Source: Gossypium raimondii
Taxonomy: Eukaryota > Streptophyta > Magnoliopsida > Malvales > Malvaceae
Direction of reading: 5' to 3'
Length of the DNA stretch: 64,000 nt
Assembly: GCF_025698545.1 (NCBI RefSeq)
Contig: NC_068571.1
Span: 44,301,733 to 44,365,732, forward strand
Below the pieces are notes generated by a model, which worked only from the letters and a program-made list of their open reading frames with translations, ran no database searches and was not told where the DNA came from. Of the stretch, positions 35,576 through 46,976 are shown piece after piece (the stretch's first letter is position 1; every line of letters begins with the position of its first letter). The translations under genes were made by a program, and so were the position numbers.

Positions 35576-36691
35576 TTCTAAAATTGAAAAGGTAGGCTCT
35601 AGAAGATAAAATGCTCCTTAGCATAAAAGAAATGAATACAAAAAGGAGCAAAAGGTGTATGCCCACAAACTATGGACCAAAAAACTTGATTCTAGTAAAT
35701 TCGAGGCGAGATTAGAAATTTTGTATTAGAAAATTGTGATAAAATGATAAATTTTTAAGAGTTCAAAATATCACTTAAATTATTAATTTTAAAAAATAAA
35801 AAAAAAAGAAATATAGGGTCAAAGCATTTGTACCATTATTAAATTTATTGTGCTTTCTGTATGGTGTCCCATTTTATTGAATTTTGTTCTATGGGTGTGG
35901 CTTGAATTTGATTTCTCTTTCTTTATTTATTTTTTCATTTAATAATTACTAAAATAGTAGAGAATATTGTCATTTATTGATTGATTCCATTAGTATTTTT
36001 ATTTTCTTTTGAAATTTAACAAAGGCAAATTGTTCCATTTAACTTTTGGGGGTCATATTCTGGGGGTCCTCTTGCTTTGGTTGCTCTCAATCATTGATGG
36101 GTTAAAATTTTGGTCATGTCTCCAACACTTTTATTTAAGAAAACGAATCATTTTACGAATTATGATTTTTTCTTCTTCTTTTTTTTAAAAAAAACCCTAA
36201 AATGACTGTTCGAGTTTCTGCTTACCCCTTTAGCCTCGTCGGTGCAAAAGTCAATTTTGACAAAGAATAAACTATTTTGCGAACAATAAGAGTCGTGAAC
36301 CAATTTGTAGACGAAGAGAAAAAAGTGGGGAGAATACAAAAAGTTGCACTTTATTAGATGCCCAAAGCCTAACTTGGAACAGTAGAGAATCATGGACTGC
36401 CTTTGCCACCCTATCCCATGTTCATATCCAACTCTCTTTCTTAACCATGAAGCTGCAGCCCAGTTTTAAATAACTTTTTTAAGTCTACATCCCGTTAAAT
36501 TCAACTTCAGCTCATCACCTGATTCATGAATCAATTTATTTTTGCTTTCATGTCTGTTTTTTTTATCCATGTTACTAGCTCTCCCTTTTAATACTGTCGT
36601 TCCTGAAGTTTAAATTTGCATCTCCCCTTAAGAATGCAATACGTCTTATCATTACACTTACCACTCCTACCATACAATGATAAATATTATT

Positions 36692-37198
36692 GGATAAACT
36701 ACACCGAATATCACTAAATTATTAGTAAGTTTATATTTTGGTCACTCAACTTCAAAAGTTAAAATGGTCACTAAATTATTCGAAAGTTTTCATTTAAGAC
36801 ATTGGGGAATTAAAATCGTTATCATATAGCCCTTTTTGTTCGCACCATTTGTACCAATCAAAAGCTTTCATTCCTCTTTTTTTTTTTTTTTTTACAATTC
36901 AATTTTTTTCATGAAGTAACTTTAAACATCATGAATTTGCAAACCACAATCCCAACAACTTTCTTCTCTAATATTTGACATTGATCATTAAATCGACTTG
37001 GATTTAAGGTATGTTCTGCTTGTCGATAGGTACTGATTCATTGTACTGGTCGTCGAATTGTTTCTTGAAACTTGCTAGCCGGACTTTTTATAAAATAAAA
37101 AAATGTAATATCCCGGTGACTTAAATAAAAATTTTCGAATAATTTAGTGACTATTTTATAATTTCTTAAAATTGAGTAATCAAAACGTAAATCTACCC
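36692..37198. mobile_element. Mutator-type MITE with perfect 9-bp target duplication
   Basis: It starts GGATAAACTACACC and ends GTAAATCTACCC, an imperfect inverted repeat. AATATTATT flanks both sides (36683-36691 and 37199-37207). A 9-bp duplication with GG-starting TIRs is typical of Mutator-like elements. No transposase is present, so it is non-autonomous. A relative in inverted orientation lies at 51394-51833, and a piece of one at about 38340-38485. Confidence 0.82.
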
Positions 37199-37207
37199 AA
37201 TATTATT

Positions 37208-39175
37208 ATACATCGCCAATTGTACGATATTTATATTTATATAAATTGAACAACATCCATGTGATTATACTGTTTTTTTTTCTTATAATATTAAGCACCT
37301 TTTTTTATGGTTAACATTGTGCAAATTATATGACGTTTAAAATTAGTAGTGGAATGTTGTATATTCCTTTGATCGTGAATTTTGTAAAGTAAGAAACATT
37401 ATTTACGGTTTACCATAGCTGGATGGGGCGAGTGGCGAATGCTTTAATTTGGCAGAGATGCTATTTTGTAGAACTTTTTGCTATGTCCTCTGCGTGTTCA
37501 TGCCAAAAGCAACAACTTTTATATATTTACATTCCAATCTAGATCCGACTAAATCCTATTTTCAACTCGTTTTTAGGTAATTTTAAAATCAAATCTTATC
37601 ATGTGTAAATTATGTGCATACTCTTTTAAAATTTATTATTTTTTGTTGAAACTAAAACATTCAGTAGTGAAAGAAAAACAAAATCAAATACTAAATGATG
37701 CATTGTACATGTAGCAATCATTTTATAGTTAAACGTAAATATTATTTGAGAATGAAATTCCTTTTGTGTTTTGGGTATAAAATGAAAAGCATATATATAT
37801 ATATATATATATAGGATAAGATGTGAAAGGAGAGATAAAAAAAAAAAAAAGGAAAGAGGAAACCCTTTAATTTTGAGTACTTTTATTCCTTTCTAACAAA
37901 AGGAAGAAAATAAACACTATTTCCTTTCAACTACTTTTCTTTATTTCCTCCCCAATATTCTCTTATGTATTCTAGTCCTGTTGTGTTCTTAGGGCAACTT
38001 TAATCTTCAATATGTTAATTTAACCTTCATTTTAAAGCTTTAACCTCAACATTTATAAATTATGCAATTTAATCTTTTTACAAATTTATTTTTCTATGTG
38101 ATCCTTTCACTTAAAAAGTTAAAGAAAATTGATAAAAAAATACATAAAAATAAAAACACCCAAAAATTCAAAATAACAATTTTCATCTTTTCTCATTCTT
38201 CTAAAATTAACTCTCAATTTCACAAAATAATAAAAGTGCAAAAGGACCAGATTACACAATGTGCAAATGCTAAGAGTTAAATTTTTGGAATCAAGACTAA
38301 ATTAACACAATATATAAATGTCAATTTTAAAAGTTGTCAAATTATCTCTTTATTAGGAATTTAATGGCTGATGAGCAAAAAGTAAAAGTCAGAATAGTTG
38401 AATGATCATTTCATAATTTTTCACAGCTAGATGATTAAAAAGAAACTTACTAATAGTTGAATAACTACCAATATAGTTTATCCTTTTTTTTTTTGTTAAA
38501 ATATCATATATAAATATAAAAAAGAAATTCAATATATGTTCATAATTTATGTTATATTAAGTTTTGACATATCCGTTATGTATCTTGTTCCAGTTATTTT
38601 TCACTAATGCATCATTAATATGATCAAAGATATTCAGCAAGATGTTTCAGCAGAACAAAGATTACACCGAGTTGCTAAACGAAGACGATGAAAAGAGGTA
38701 CATGACGAGATTATTGAACAATCAATAGCAGAAGTTTATAGGTTCCTAAACCTCGGGTTTGAAAAACCAACATGGTGAAAATGATTGAACATCTTGCAGT
38801 ATGTCATGTTTGAAATAAACAATTATGTCTAAACCTACATTTCATGGTTACCAAAAAGAATTGTATGCTCTTAAAAGAGTCAACAATCAGAGTCCATAGC
38901 TGATGTCATGTGGCAGATCCCAGTTTATGAAGTAAGCAAATGATATGAAGCTGGAACACACGAACCTGGACAAAACTCGGGTAGTTTTACTGTCTTATAT
39001 GTTTTCTGCAGCTTTGCCCGGATGAAAGAGGGAAGTTGGTTCAATGCTCTGCAAAACCGAAACACTAGAGCTGTCAGATATTACATTCTTACCGTAGCCT
39101 AAACATGGCAGACTATTTGTTGGAATCGAACATTAAAATTTTACATTATCAGTCTAATGTAAAATGCCTTGTTCA
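37208..39175. other. Intergenic DNA left of FMT
   Basis: Contains an (AT)n run (37792-37814), an A-run (37838-37850) and a partial copy of the 36692 MITE family (38340-38485, minus orientation). 38640-39100 is less AT-rich and could be 3' UTR or an old exon, but I cannot translate it into a recognised protein. No gene is called. Confidence 0.5.
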
Positions 39176-42100
39176 TTATAATGTCTTTAGCTTTTGACCG
39201 CGTAAACCATTCCAAAAGGCAGCTGCAGATGTCACCTTCTTACCAGGAAGTTGAACTTCCAATACCTGTTTCAAGACCAGCAAACCAGAAAATAATAAGA
39301 AATAAAAAACAACAATACCAATAAAGCAACGAATTTTCACCCACCTCAAGATCTGTACGTCCTCCACAGGGAAATACCAATGCATCCTTGATGAAAGCAA
39401 TGTCATGTACATCATTGTCCCGGATTTTATCATTAGACCCTACTCTTGTGGTGATGATTTTAAGTTCGAGGATATTATGGTTGTTGCTACTTTCATCATC
39501 AATGACTAAAACTTTAGCTCGGGTTCCTGGCCAACCTGCAAATGCACGAACCTAAAAGAAGTTGCACGTCATGACTGCATTGTCGAATTTCAAAGAAAAT
39601 GGAAGAGAAAACAACCTTATTATGTAGAATTAAAGCTTCTTCATCAAAGGATAACCATGATTCTTCAGGACTTATCTGCATAAATTGAAGAAAAAGGGTT
39701 AATTTAAGCAAACATTAAGTACTCATTAAAGGTCATTGACCGAGCATCCAAATGCATAATTGAACATATCAAGGTAAAGGTACCATTGAGGCCCTTGTAT
39801 TAGGATTCAAATTGCATTTTGCCCTCTCTACTAAAAAAATGAGCAAATTAGCCCCCGTACATTAAATTAGAGAGTAAATTGGTCATTTCTGTTAAAAATT
39901 TCATCCATTTGTATTGTAACTAACATGACTAATAGAATAACCAAACAGTGATAAGTAGCGTGCCATGTGTATCTTATGCTGATGTACAAGGACCAGCTTT
40001 AATTGCAGAAATGGATGGAATTTTTAATAGAAGAGCCGGTTTGCACTTAAATCTAATGTACAGGGACTAATATGTTCAATTTTTTAGTAGAAGGGACAAA
40101 ATGCAATCCGATTCTTAGTACAAGGGCCTCCGTAGTGCTTTTACTTGAGTAAATCGTGTGGAAATATATAACATGGATGCATCAAAGATGCGGCACGATT
40201 CAAATAATTCCTGTCAATGATACTTAAGAAAGAGAGAAAGAAATAAAAGAAAATGGAACCCTTGCCTTTGGAGCCAATGTAACTTTAGAATCATCTTGAG
40301 GTTCGGCATTCACTTCAGCAGATCCATCAAATATGGAAGGAAGTTTACAGATAAGAAGTTTAGACCCTGCATAACTTACGATGAGATAAGTTTAAATAGT
40401 ATATTAGATTTAATTGTACGATCATCAAATAACATAATAGGAACACCTTCAGAAAATAGTAATGCTAGCAGATCCGGTGCCTGCAAGTAAATCATATAAG
40501 CATTCATCATTCTATCAGTGATTATTAATTGACAAATTACTTTCGGGAAATGAATACCTTTACCTTGATTTGGTCATCAACTTCTACTCTTTCACGGGCA
40601 ATGACAGGTCCAGCATCTAAGGCACGTACGGTAAATGCTAATGAGACTCCGGTCTCTTTAACACCATCCTAATAAAGAGACTAAATGGTTGAAGATCATA
40701 CGAGAATCATAAACATATTCATAATCGCAATCAAATTTATAGCGAGGAAGAACCTGAAGTGCTCTTTGAACAGGAGCAGCACCACGGTACAATGGTAGTA
40801 GACTCGGGTGAATGTTGACCGTTCCTGTATACATGGAAAAAATGAAGAAGATAAAAGTAATTTGTTAACGAAAAAAATCATGGACTAACCTAATGGTGGA
40901 ATGTTGAGAAACTTGGTGGGTAAAATATTCCCATAGGCTGCTGTGATGCAAAGTTCAGGCTGCAAAGCTCGTAAATTGGACAAGAAGGTCTCCTATATAA
41001 AGTACAAAGAAGCATGAAAATAAAAACCGAGCATGCGAAACCAAGGCATAGCTAAATAAAACCAGCTTTCATCATCCAAGTTAAGAAAGCTAAAAGAACC
41101 AGATAATTACATATATGTTGACATAAAACAGAACATATCATAATGACACAACATATAGGCTCTAACCGTCTAGCGCATTATCATGTAGTTGTAGATTGTC
41201 AATAAGAACAGATGAATGACTTAATATTCCAAACTATACTAAATCGGAACAATGAAAGAAAAACTACCTCTCCAGCACGTTCGGGTGTGAAGATGAGATC
41301 AGAAGGAAAGCCTCTATCAAGAGCATATTGTGCCACCGGTGACGGCATCACCTTTCTGCCCCTATCTCTTCTAGAAGGCGGCTGAGTAACAATTGCTGTG
41401 ACCTAAATGAATTGTAAATATAGCAATGACTATCAACGAAAAAAAAAACTATGTCGCAAAATAGCACGAGTATTTTAAGCTCTTCCTTCAGCAAATGCAT
41501 ATATTGAGGTAAAAGTATCATATAAGCCCCTGTACTAGGAGTCAGATTGCATTTTGTCCCATTTACTCAAAAAAATGAGCAAATTAGTTCCTATATATTA
41601 AATCAAAGAGCAAAATTCGTCATTTCAATTAAAATTTTCATCCTTTTCTACAGTAAAAAACTGGCTAACTGATGAAATAACCAAAGAATTACAATACAGT
41701 GCCATATGTAACTCATGTTTTTAAAAGTAGAAATTGATGAAATATTTAACAAAAGACCAATTTGCTACATGAACCAATTAGAGGCTGCAAAATGCAAGGT
41801 ATAATGCCAAGAAAACCAGTAAAGTTTCAATTCACAGTTCCACATACAATTGGGAACACCAATTGATAGGCTGACTCCCATTATAAACCCTAAAACAATC
41901 AATTTTTAGCTAATCTCAATGAACATTATCACCAAACGAGACCATACTTTCAAGAACTAACAATAACCCATTATCAATGAACTTATAAAGGACCAAATTA
42001 CAACAAAAGTCTCGAACTTTTTTTCTCCCTAGTACCTCAAAAGAAGAACTTGGTGCAGCAGAAGCATTGAAGAGAGCATCAAGAACTGTTGCAGAGACCT

Positions 42101-42315
42101 TTTAAAAAAAGGAAACCAATTGTTTAGAAAAACAATACAAAACAGCATAGAAAAATATATTGAAAATGATACTTTTTTACCTGAGGGGAACCCAAGAAGA
42201 CAAGTGATTTTTTCTTGGAAGTAATAGTAGTAGTGTAAGAAGAAGGTGTTATTGAAGACGATGATGCTGCTGCATTGAAGAAGAAGAAACGACGTAGCAT
42301 TGAGGTTGAATACAT
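39176..42315 (-). CDS. FMT: Methionyl-tRNA formyltransferase, mitochondrial type
   Basis: Eleven exons: 42315-42181, 42098-42036, 41402-41268, 40992-40890, 40824-40754, 40668-40564, 40480-40447, 40366-40266, 39675-39616, 39551-39345 and 39265-39176. They total 1104 bp for 367 residues, the usual plant length. The enzyme formylates Met-tRNA for organellar translation initiation. It has a Ser/Arg-rich targeting N-terminus, FLGSPQ (about 40-45), AAYGNILP (about 128-135), NIHPSLLPLYRG with Asn149/His151, and ALDAG with Asp187, the known catalytic set. The C-terminal domain carries VRAFAGWPGTRAK. Intron 8 has a GC donor (AAG/GCAAGG); the others are GT-AG. Two introns hold MITE copies. It is divergent from ClpP3. 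Confidence 0.95.
39773..40147. mobile_element. MITE family 1, copy 1 (FMT intron 8)
   Basis: The left end GGTAAAGGTACCATTGAGGC mirrors the right end (minus strand AAGTAAAAGCACTACGGAGG). Both are followed by CCCTTGTA and GATTGCATTTTG-like sequence (CAAATTGCATTTTG on the left). About 375 bp, full length and non-coding. It lies between exons 9 and 8 of FMT. No target duplication is recognisable. Confidence 0.82.
41507..41800. mobile_element. MITE family 1, copy 2 (FMT intron 2, right end lost)
   Basis: It starts AGGTAAAAGTATCATATAAG then CCCCTGTACTAGGAGTCAGA, closely matching the other copies for about 200 bp, and decays after about 41760. The right inverted repeat is missing, so the end is approximate. 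Confidence 0.75.
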
Positions 42316-43798
42316 AATTTATCTCTATTCTTCTTTTCTCTTTGTTTCTTTTTCCTCTCTGTTACTTCAATGACTAAATTGTGTTTTTGGGAACTTGATT
42401 TTTGACATTTGCTGCTGTTTTTCAGCTTCTATTTCATGTTTTGTATCCCCATTCTATCTACTGCTGCAATAACTAGATAGCGGAAGAGGACTGGGCTGGC
42501 TTTTATCCAAGGTAAAAGGCAAAAGGTGAAAATTGTCACAACAAATTCCCTCTGAAATTTTTATCCAATCCCTCTGAAATTCGTTCTCTCAAAAAATGTC
42601 ACAACAATTTATTACGAGGGTGAGCAACTAAGGAACATTACAATTTTAACCGACCCATTCGATTTTTCAGTTTCGGTTTAGTCAGTTGGGGCGGGTTGGT
42701 TGGTTTTACCTTTGTTTTAATTAATTATTGATTTTTGAATCCGAACCGGCTTAAAAATAACTTATTTTATATTATTTTTAAATTGTTTAAAATATATTTA
42801 CATTCTTAATGTATAATAAATAATCATATAAATCTAATTCAATAACCCAAAGTCGGTTAATCGGAAAAATCAATCAAATCTACCAAATCAAAATTGGTTT
42901 GATTTGATTGGCTTTCTTAACTATCGTCAATCGAGTCGATTTTTTCATGTTAAAGTCAGTTCAAGAAAAACCCAACCATTAAATTGATTGCTCGCCCCTA
43001 CCATTGATAACAATTTCCGTCAATTTATCCTACTCTTTTACTTGTATAATAACAAGCTTGACCCTCAATCTTTATATATTCTATTAATTTGATATTGATT
43101 CTTAAACAAATTTAGGACAATTGATAAATTTTACGCACCCTATTAATCTGGTAGTAATTTAGCAAATTTACCACAACTAACTCTGTCGTATATCATCATC
43201 AAACATGTGGCAATTTATAACTCATTGGATATCACAACAGTTCAGTTTCTAATTGGCTGGGTATCACAAAAGTTTTATTTAATGGCAAAGGATCACTCAT
43301 TTTAGAATTGAACCGGATGGACCAAAGTACCGAGCTAGAATAAGGAATTGAATTGGTTAACCTGTAAACTAGTTGAACTATCCAATCGGATTGATTAAAC
43401 TGGTTAGTTAAACTAGTTGAAGCGATTGTCGAATATGTTTTCTCTATTTTTAAATATATAATTTAATTTTTATAATTTATTCAATTAAATCCAAGAATTT
43501 GGTTTTGAAAATCTTGCAAAAGATTGAATCAATGAAAAGTCGAAAACTTTAAATTTGGGCGAAAAACCATTTTAAGGACCAAAACAAGAAAAGCGATATA
43601 CTTTAGAGAGTAAACGATGCATTAAGCCTTTTGACTAAGGACAAAGGCAAATAGAGATATGTATTTGTAACTAAAACGACACCGTTTTGACATCCAAATA
43701 GTCGTATAACATATCCCAAACCTGTGTCTTGCAAAACCCAAACGCATACGGCAGACGGAACCAAAGAACACAAAACGAAAAACGCAATCTTTACAAAC
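42316..43798. other. Divergent intergenic region between FMT and ClpP3
   Basis: 1483 bp between the two start codons. It holds 5' UTR/promoter sequence for both genes at its edges and, in the middle (about 42600-43440), diverged repeats rich in CGGTTT/GGTTAA-type words, a dispersed plant repeat type. No clear TATA box or gene is called. Confidence 0.5.
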
Positions 43799-46759
43799 AT
43801 GGAGATGAGTTTAACCCAAATAGCCAAGCCACCACCATGTCTTGTTAACAAAAATTCTCTTTTTACAAACAAAAATAGAGTAAAATCCACTGTAAAAGCT
43901 TTAAGGAATTCATATCCAAAAAGAGCAACAGTATCCAGTAATTGGGATGTCTCTAATTTATCCCCTCTTTCTTCATCTTCAACAACTCCAACTTGGTTTC
44001 CCAGATTTGAAGAGCTTGACACTACCAGCATGCTTCTTCGTCAAAGGATTATATTTTTGGGTTCTCAGGTTTGGGTTTTTATTTTTATTTAAAGTTCTTT
44101 GCTTCTTTATTGCTTTGTTACACAATCTTGAGTATGGGTTTGGTTTATATTTTCAATTGGGAAAGTGGGTTTGGTTTTTAAAGGGTGGAATGTTATTTAT
44201 TGATCAAATATGCAACTTGATTTGTGAACTTTTAGTGCAATTATTCAGCGTTTTCTTTTTGCTATTGTACTGGTAAAGTGTTGATTTTGATACTCAATTC
44301 TTATACCGCTTTGCACCAAATCAATGGATTACATTGCCCACTATATTGAAGTTCATGTGTAATTTTGAAGATTTATCCCATAGTTTCTATAATTCAATTT
44401 GGAAATCGATTTGTTTATTGCCGTTCTTTGCTTTTTTATTATTATTATTATTGGATAATGGGTTTGGTTTTTAAAGGGTAGAAATATTACTTACTGATCA
44501 AATATGCAACTTGATTGGTGAACTTTTAGTGCAATCATTCAGTGTTTTTTTTCCTATTGTACTGTTAAGATTTTGATACGCAATTCTTATACCACTTTGC
44601 ACCAAATCAATGGATTACATTGCACAACACATTGAAGTTCATGTGTAATTTTGAAGATTTATCCCATAGTTTTATAATTCAATTTGGAAATTGATTTGTT
44701 TATTAACATCTATTTGTGTTTTTTCTTATGGAATATAGAGGAAATGGGATTATCTTTCTTCAGCATTTAGTTGGTTTAAAGATAGACTTTTCGAAATTTA
44801 CGGTATTATGGCTTCGAATTTAAGGTCTCAGTGATTATTTTGGTTTGAACTGTTTTTTATTTTTCATTGATGTTAAATAGGTGGATGACATGACAGCAGA
44901 CTTGATTATAAGTCAGCTATTACTTCTCGATGCTGAAGACTCTGAGAAAGACATAAAATTGTTCATCAATTCACCCGGCGGCTCTGTCACTGCCGGTATG
45001 TCTATATGTATTCTTCCATATGCTCGACTCCTTGCTTCTTTCTGTCTTTTGTTGCCTTTCTTCATAAGCATTAGAATAGGCTTTGGAACTTGATAAACTG
45101 TTTAATACGGTTTACATTTAGGGTATTCTTTGTAGTTTACAATAAGGTAAACTCCTAGAGTTCCGAGCTCGGTTAGTTTCAAAGTAATCATATGGTTTGC
45201 AAATGGTCTTTGATCAGTGTTATTTAAGGATGCACAGCAAAAAAGAACCTTAAGTGAAGTAAGGCGCAAAATGTATAGGTGTGTATGTATATACAATGAG
45301 CGTAAGATATATAATTATGATAATGAACTCAAAGAAGTGTTTACAAAACATGCAATTTCATTTTCTTTTGTTTGCTAACATGCTTGATTTCCTTTGGTCC
45401 TGTGTATGTTGTTTAATACTCAACACCGAGAAGCATTCACATAGGTGATATGCAAACAGTTTAGGTGTACATTAACCTTCTGTCATTGGTTGTTGCTTGT
45501 AGGAATGGGAATATACGATGCCATGAAGATGTGCAAAGCAGATGTTTCGACTATTTGTCTAGGGCTAGCTGCATCAATGGGTGCGTTTCTCTTGGCTACC
45601 GGTACAAAAGGGAAGAGGTTTTGCATGCCTAATTCGAGAGTGATGATTCATCAACCACTTGGAACTGCTGGAGGCAAAGTAAGTCTATGATGATCCGCTT
45701 TATATCCTCGTTTCAAGGATTGTTGGGCACTATTAGCTTCATTGTGTGGCTTAAACCGACGAGAGATTTGAATGCATTATATTTGCTAGAGTTGACTGTC
45801 TTATAGGTAAAAGTATCACAAAAGCCTCTGTACTAGTAGTCGGGTTGTATTTTGCCCCTACTACTCAAAAATGGGCAAGCTAGTCTTTATAAATTAGATA
45901 AAAAAGCAAACTGGTCATTCTGTTAAAAATTGGCCCCTGTATGTCAGCATGAGATACATGTGGCACGTCATGTATCACTATCTGGTTATTCTGTCAGCCT
46001 CGTTAGTTTTTAACAATACAAATGGATAAAATTTTTAACAAAAAGGACTAATTTGTTCTTTGAACTCATATACAAGGACTAATTTATCCATTTTTTAATA
46101 GATAAGGCAAAATGCAATCTAACTTCAATACAGGGTCTCCATACTATACCAACTTTGAGTGCTTGCCCGAATTGTCAATACAAAGTTTTTCTGCTAATTC
46201 TACGTAGATTGGTTTTCTGCTTATGTGTGTTGAGAGTGTATTTGATAATATATAATGTCGCTAGTTGATTTCTGGTGGTTCGTTATTCACACTCGACCGC
46301 CGCATATGATTACAGGCAACAGAGATGAGCATACGGATAAGGGAAATGGTGTACCATAAGGTTAAGTTGAACAAGATTTTATCAAGAGTTACAGGAAAGC
46401 CCGAAGAACAGGTTAATGCCTTCTGTTGCCTTTATCATCTACTGTTTTTTTTTATCACACTTGGTGTTTGTTTTTTACTATCCATTATGTTGCAGATCGA
46501 AGTAGATACAGACCGGGATAATTTCATGAATCCTTGGGAAGCCAAGGAATATGGTCTAATCGACGGAGTTATAGACGATGGCAAGCCAGGGTTAGTTGCT
46601 CCAATTGCAGATGCAGCACCGCCACCGAAAACCCGGGTTTGGGATTTGTGGAAAGTTGAAGGGAGCAAGAAAGCAAAGAAGAATTTGCCTACAGAACATA
46701 AAATGCTACAGAATGGTCATACAGGTGGCCAGGAAAAGAAAGAAGCTGCTCCTTTATGA
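43799..46759 (+). CDS. CLPP3: Plastid ATP-dependent Clp protease proteolytic subunit 3
   Basis: Five exons: 43799-44068, 44881-44995, 45503-45678, 46316-46411 and 46496-46759. They total 921 bp for 306 residues. The N-terminal 60 or so residues are basic and Ser/Thr-rich, a plastid transit peptide. The serine protease fold follows from [19 protein letters not shown]. The catalytic triad is Ser153 (LAASMGAF), His178 (MIHQPLG) and Asp227 (TDRDNF). The extended C-terminus ([15 protein letters not shown]) is characteristic of nuclear ClpP3. It works in the stromal ClpPR core. An in-frame ATG at 43724 would add 25 residues; I prefer 43799 (MEMSL), the start used in Arabidopsis. Intron 1 has a 293-bp duplication and intron 3 a MITE. 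Confidence 0.95.
44166..44706 (+). repeat. Tandem duplication in ClpP3 intron 1
   Basis: Two copies start TGGGTTTGGTTTTTAAAGGG at 44166 and 44459, a period of 293 bp. They remain alike for about 250 bp (for example TGCACCAAATCAATGGATTA in both), with few substitutions and small indels. An (ATT)n run (about 44435-44452) marks the junction. Confidence 0.9.
45806..46150. mobile_element. MITE family 1, copy 3 (ClpP3 intron 3)
   Basis: The left end GGTAAAAGTATCACAAAAGC mirrors the right end (minus strand GGTATAGTATGGAGACCCTG). The interior matches copy 1, including TGTCAGC/GAGATACATGTGGC-type words and GGCAAAATGCAATCTAAC before the right end. Non-coding, about 345 bp. Confidence 0.82.
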
Positions 46760-46976
46760 AGATTTTGTGAGAGAACTGTTTACCTCCATTGTTGTTTCTC
46801 TCTTTAAGCTTTTGACATGTTAGATTGTAACAATTATTTTTTCAAAAATGACAAAAAAGAACACAATCTCAATGAATTGAAACTTAATAGATATCAGATT
46901 ATGGTTGCATCATTACATTGTCATGATTGTAGCATTAGCATATACATACATACATACATACATGATCATCAACCAC

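Noticed and set aside
38640-39100. Possible exon or 3' UTR left of FMT
   Set aside because: No frame gives a recognisable peptide and no splice model could be supported.
43724-43798. Upstream in-frame ATG for ClpP3
   Set aside because: MEMSL at 43799 matches the known plant start and is followed by a normal transit peptide.
46325-46668. ORFs running through ClpP3 introns and antisense to exon 5
   Set aside because: Splice sites and protein conservation explain the exons; the extra parts are intron or shadow frames.
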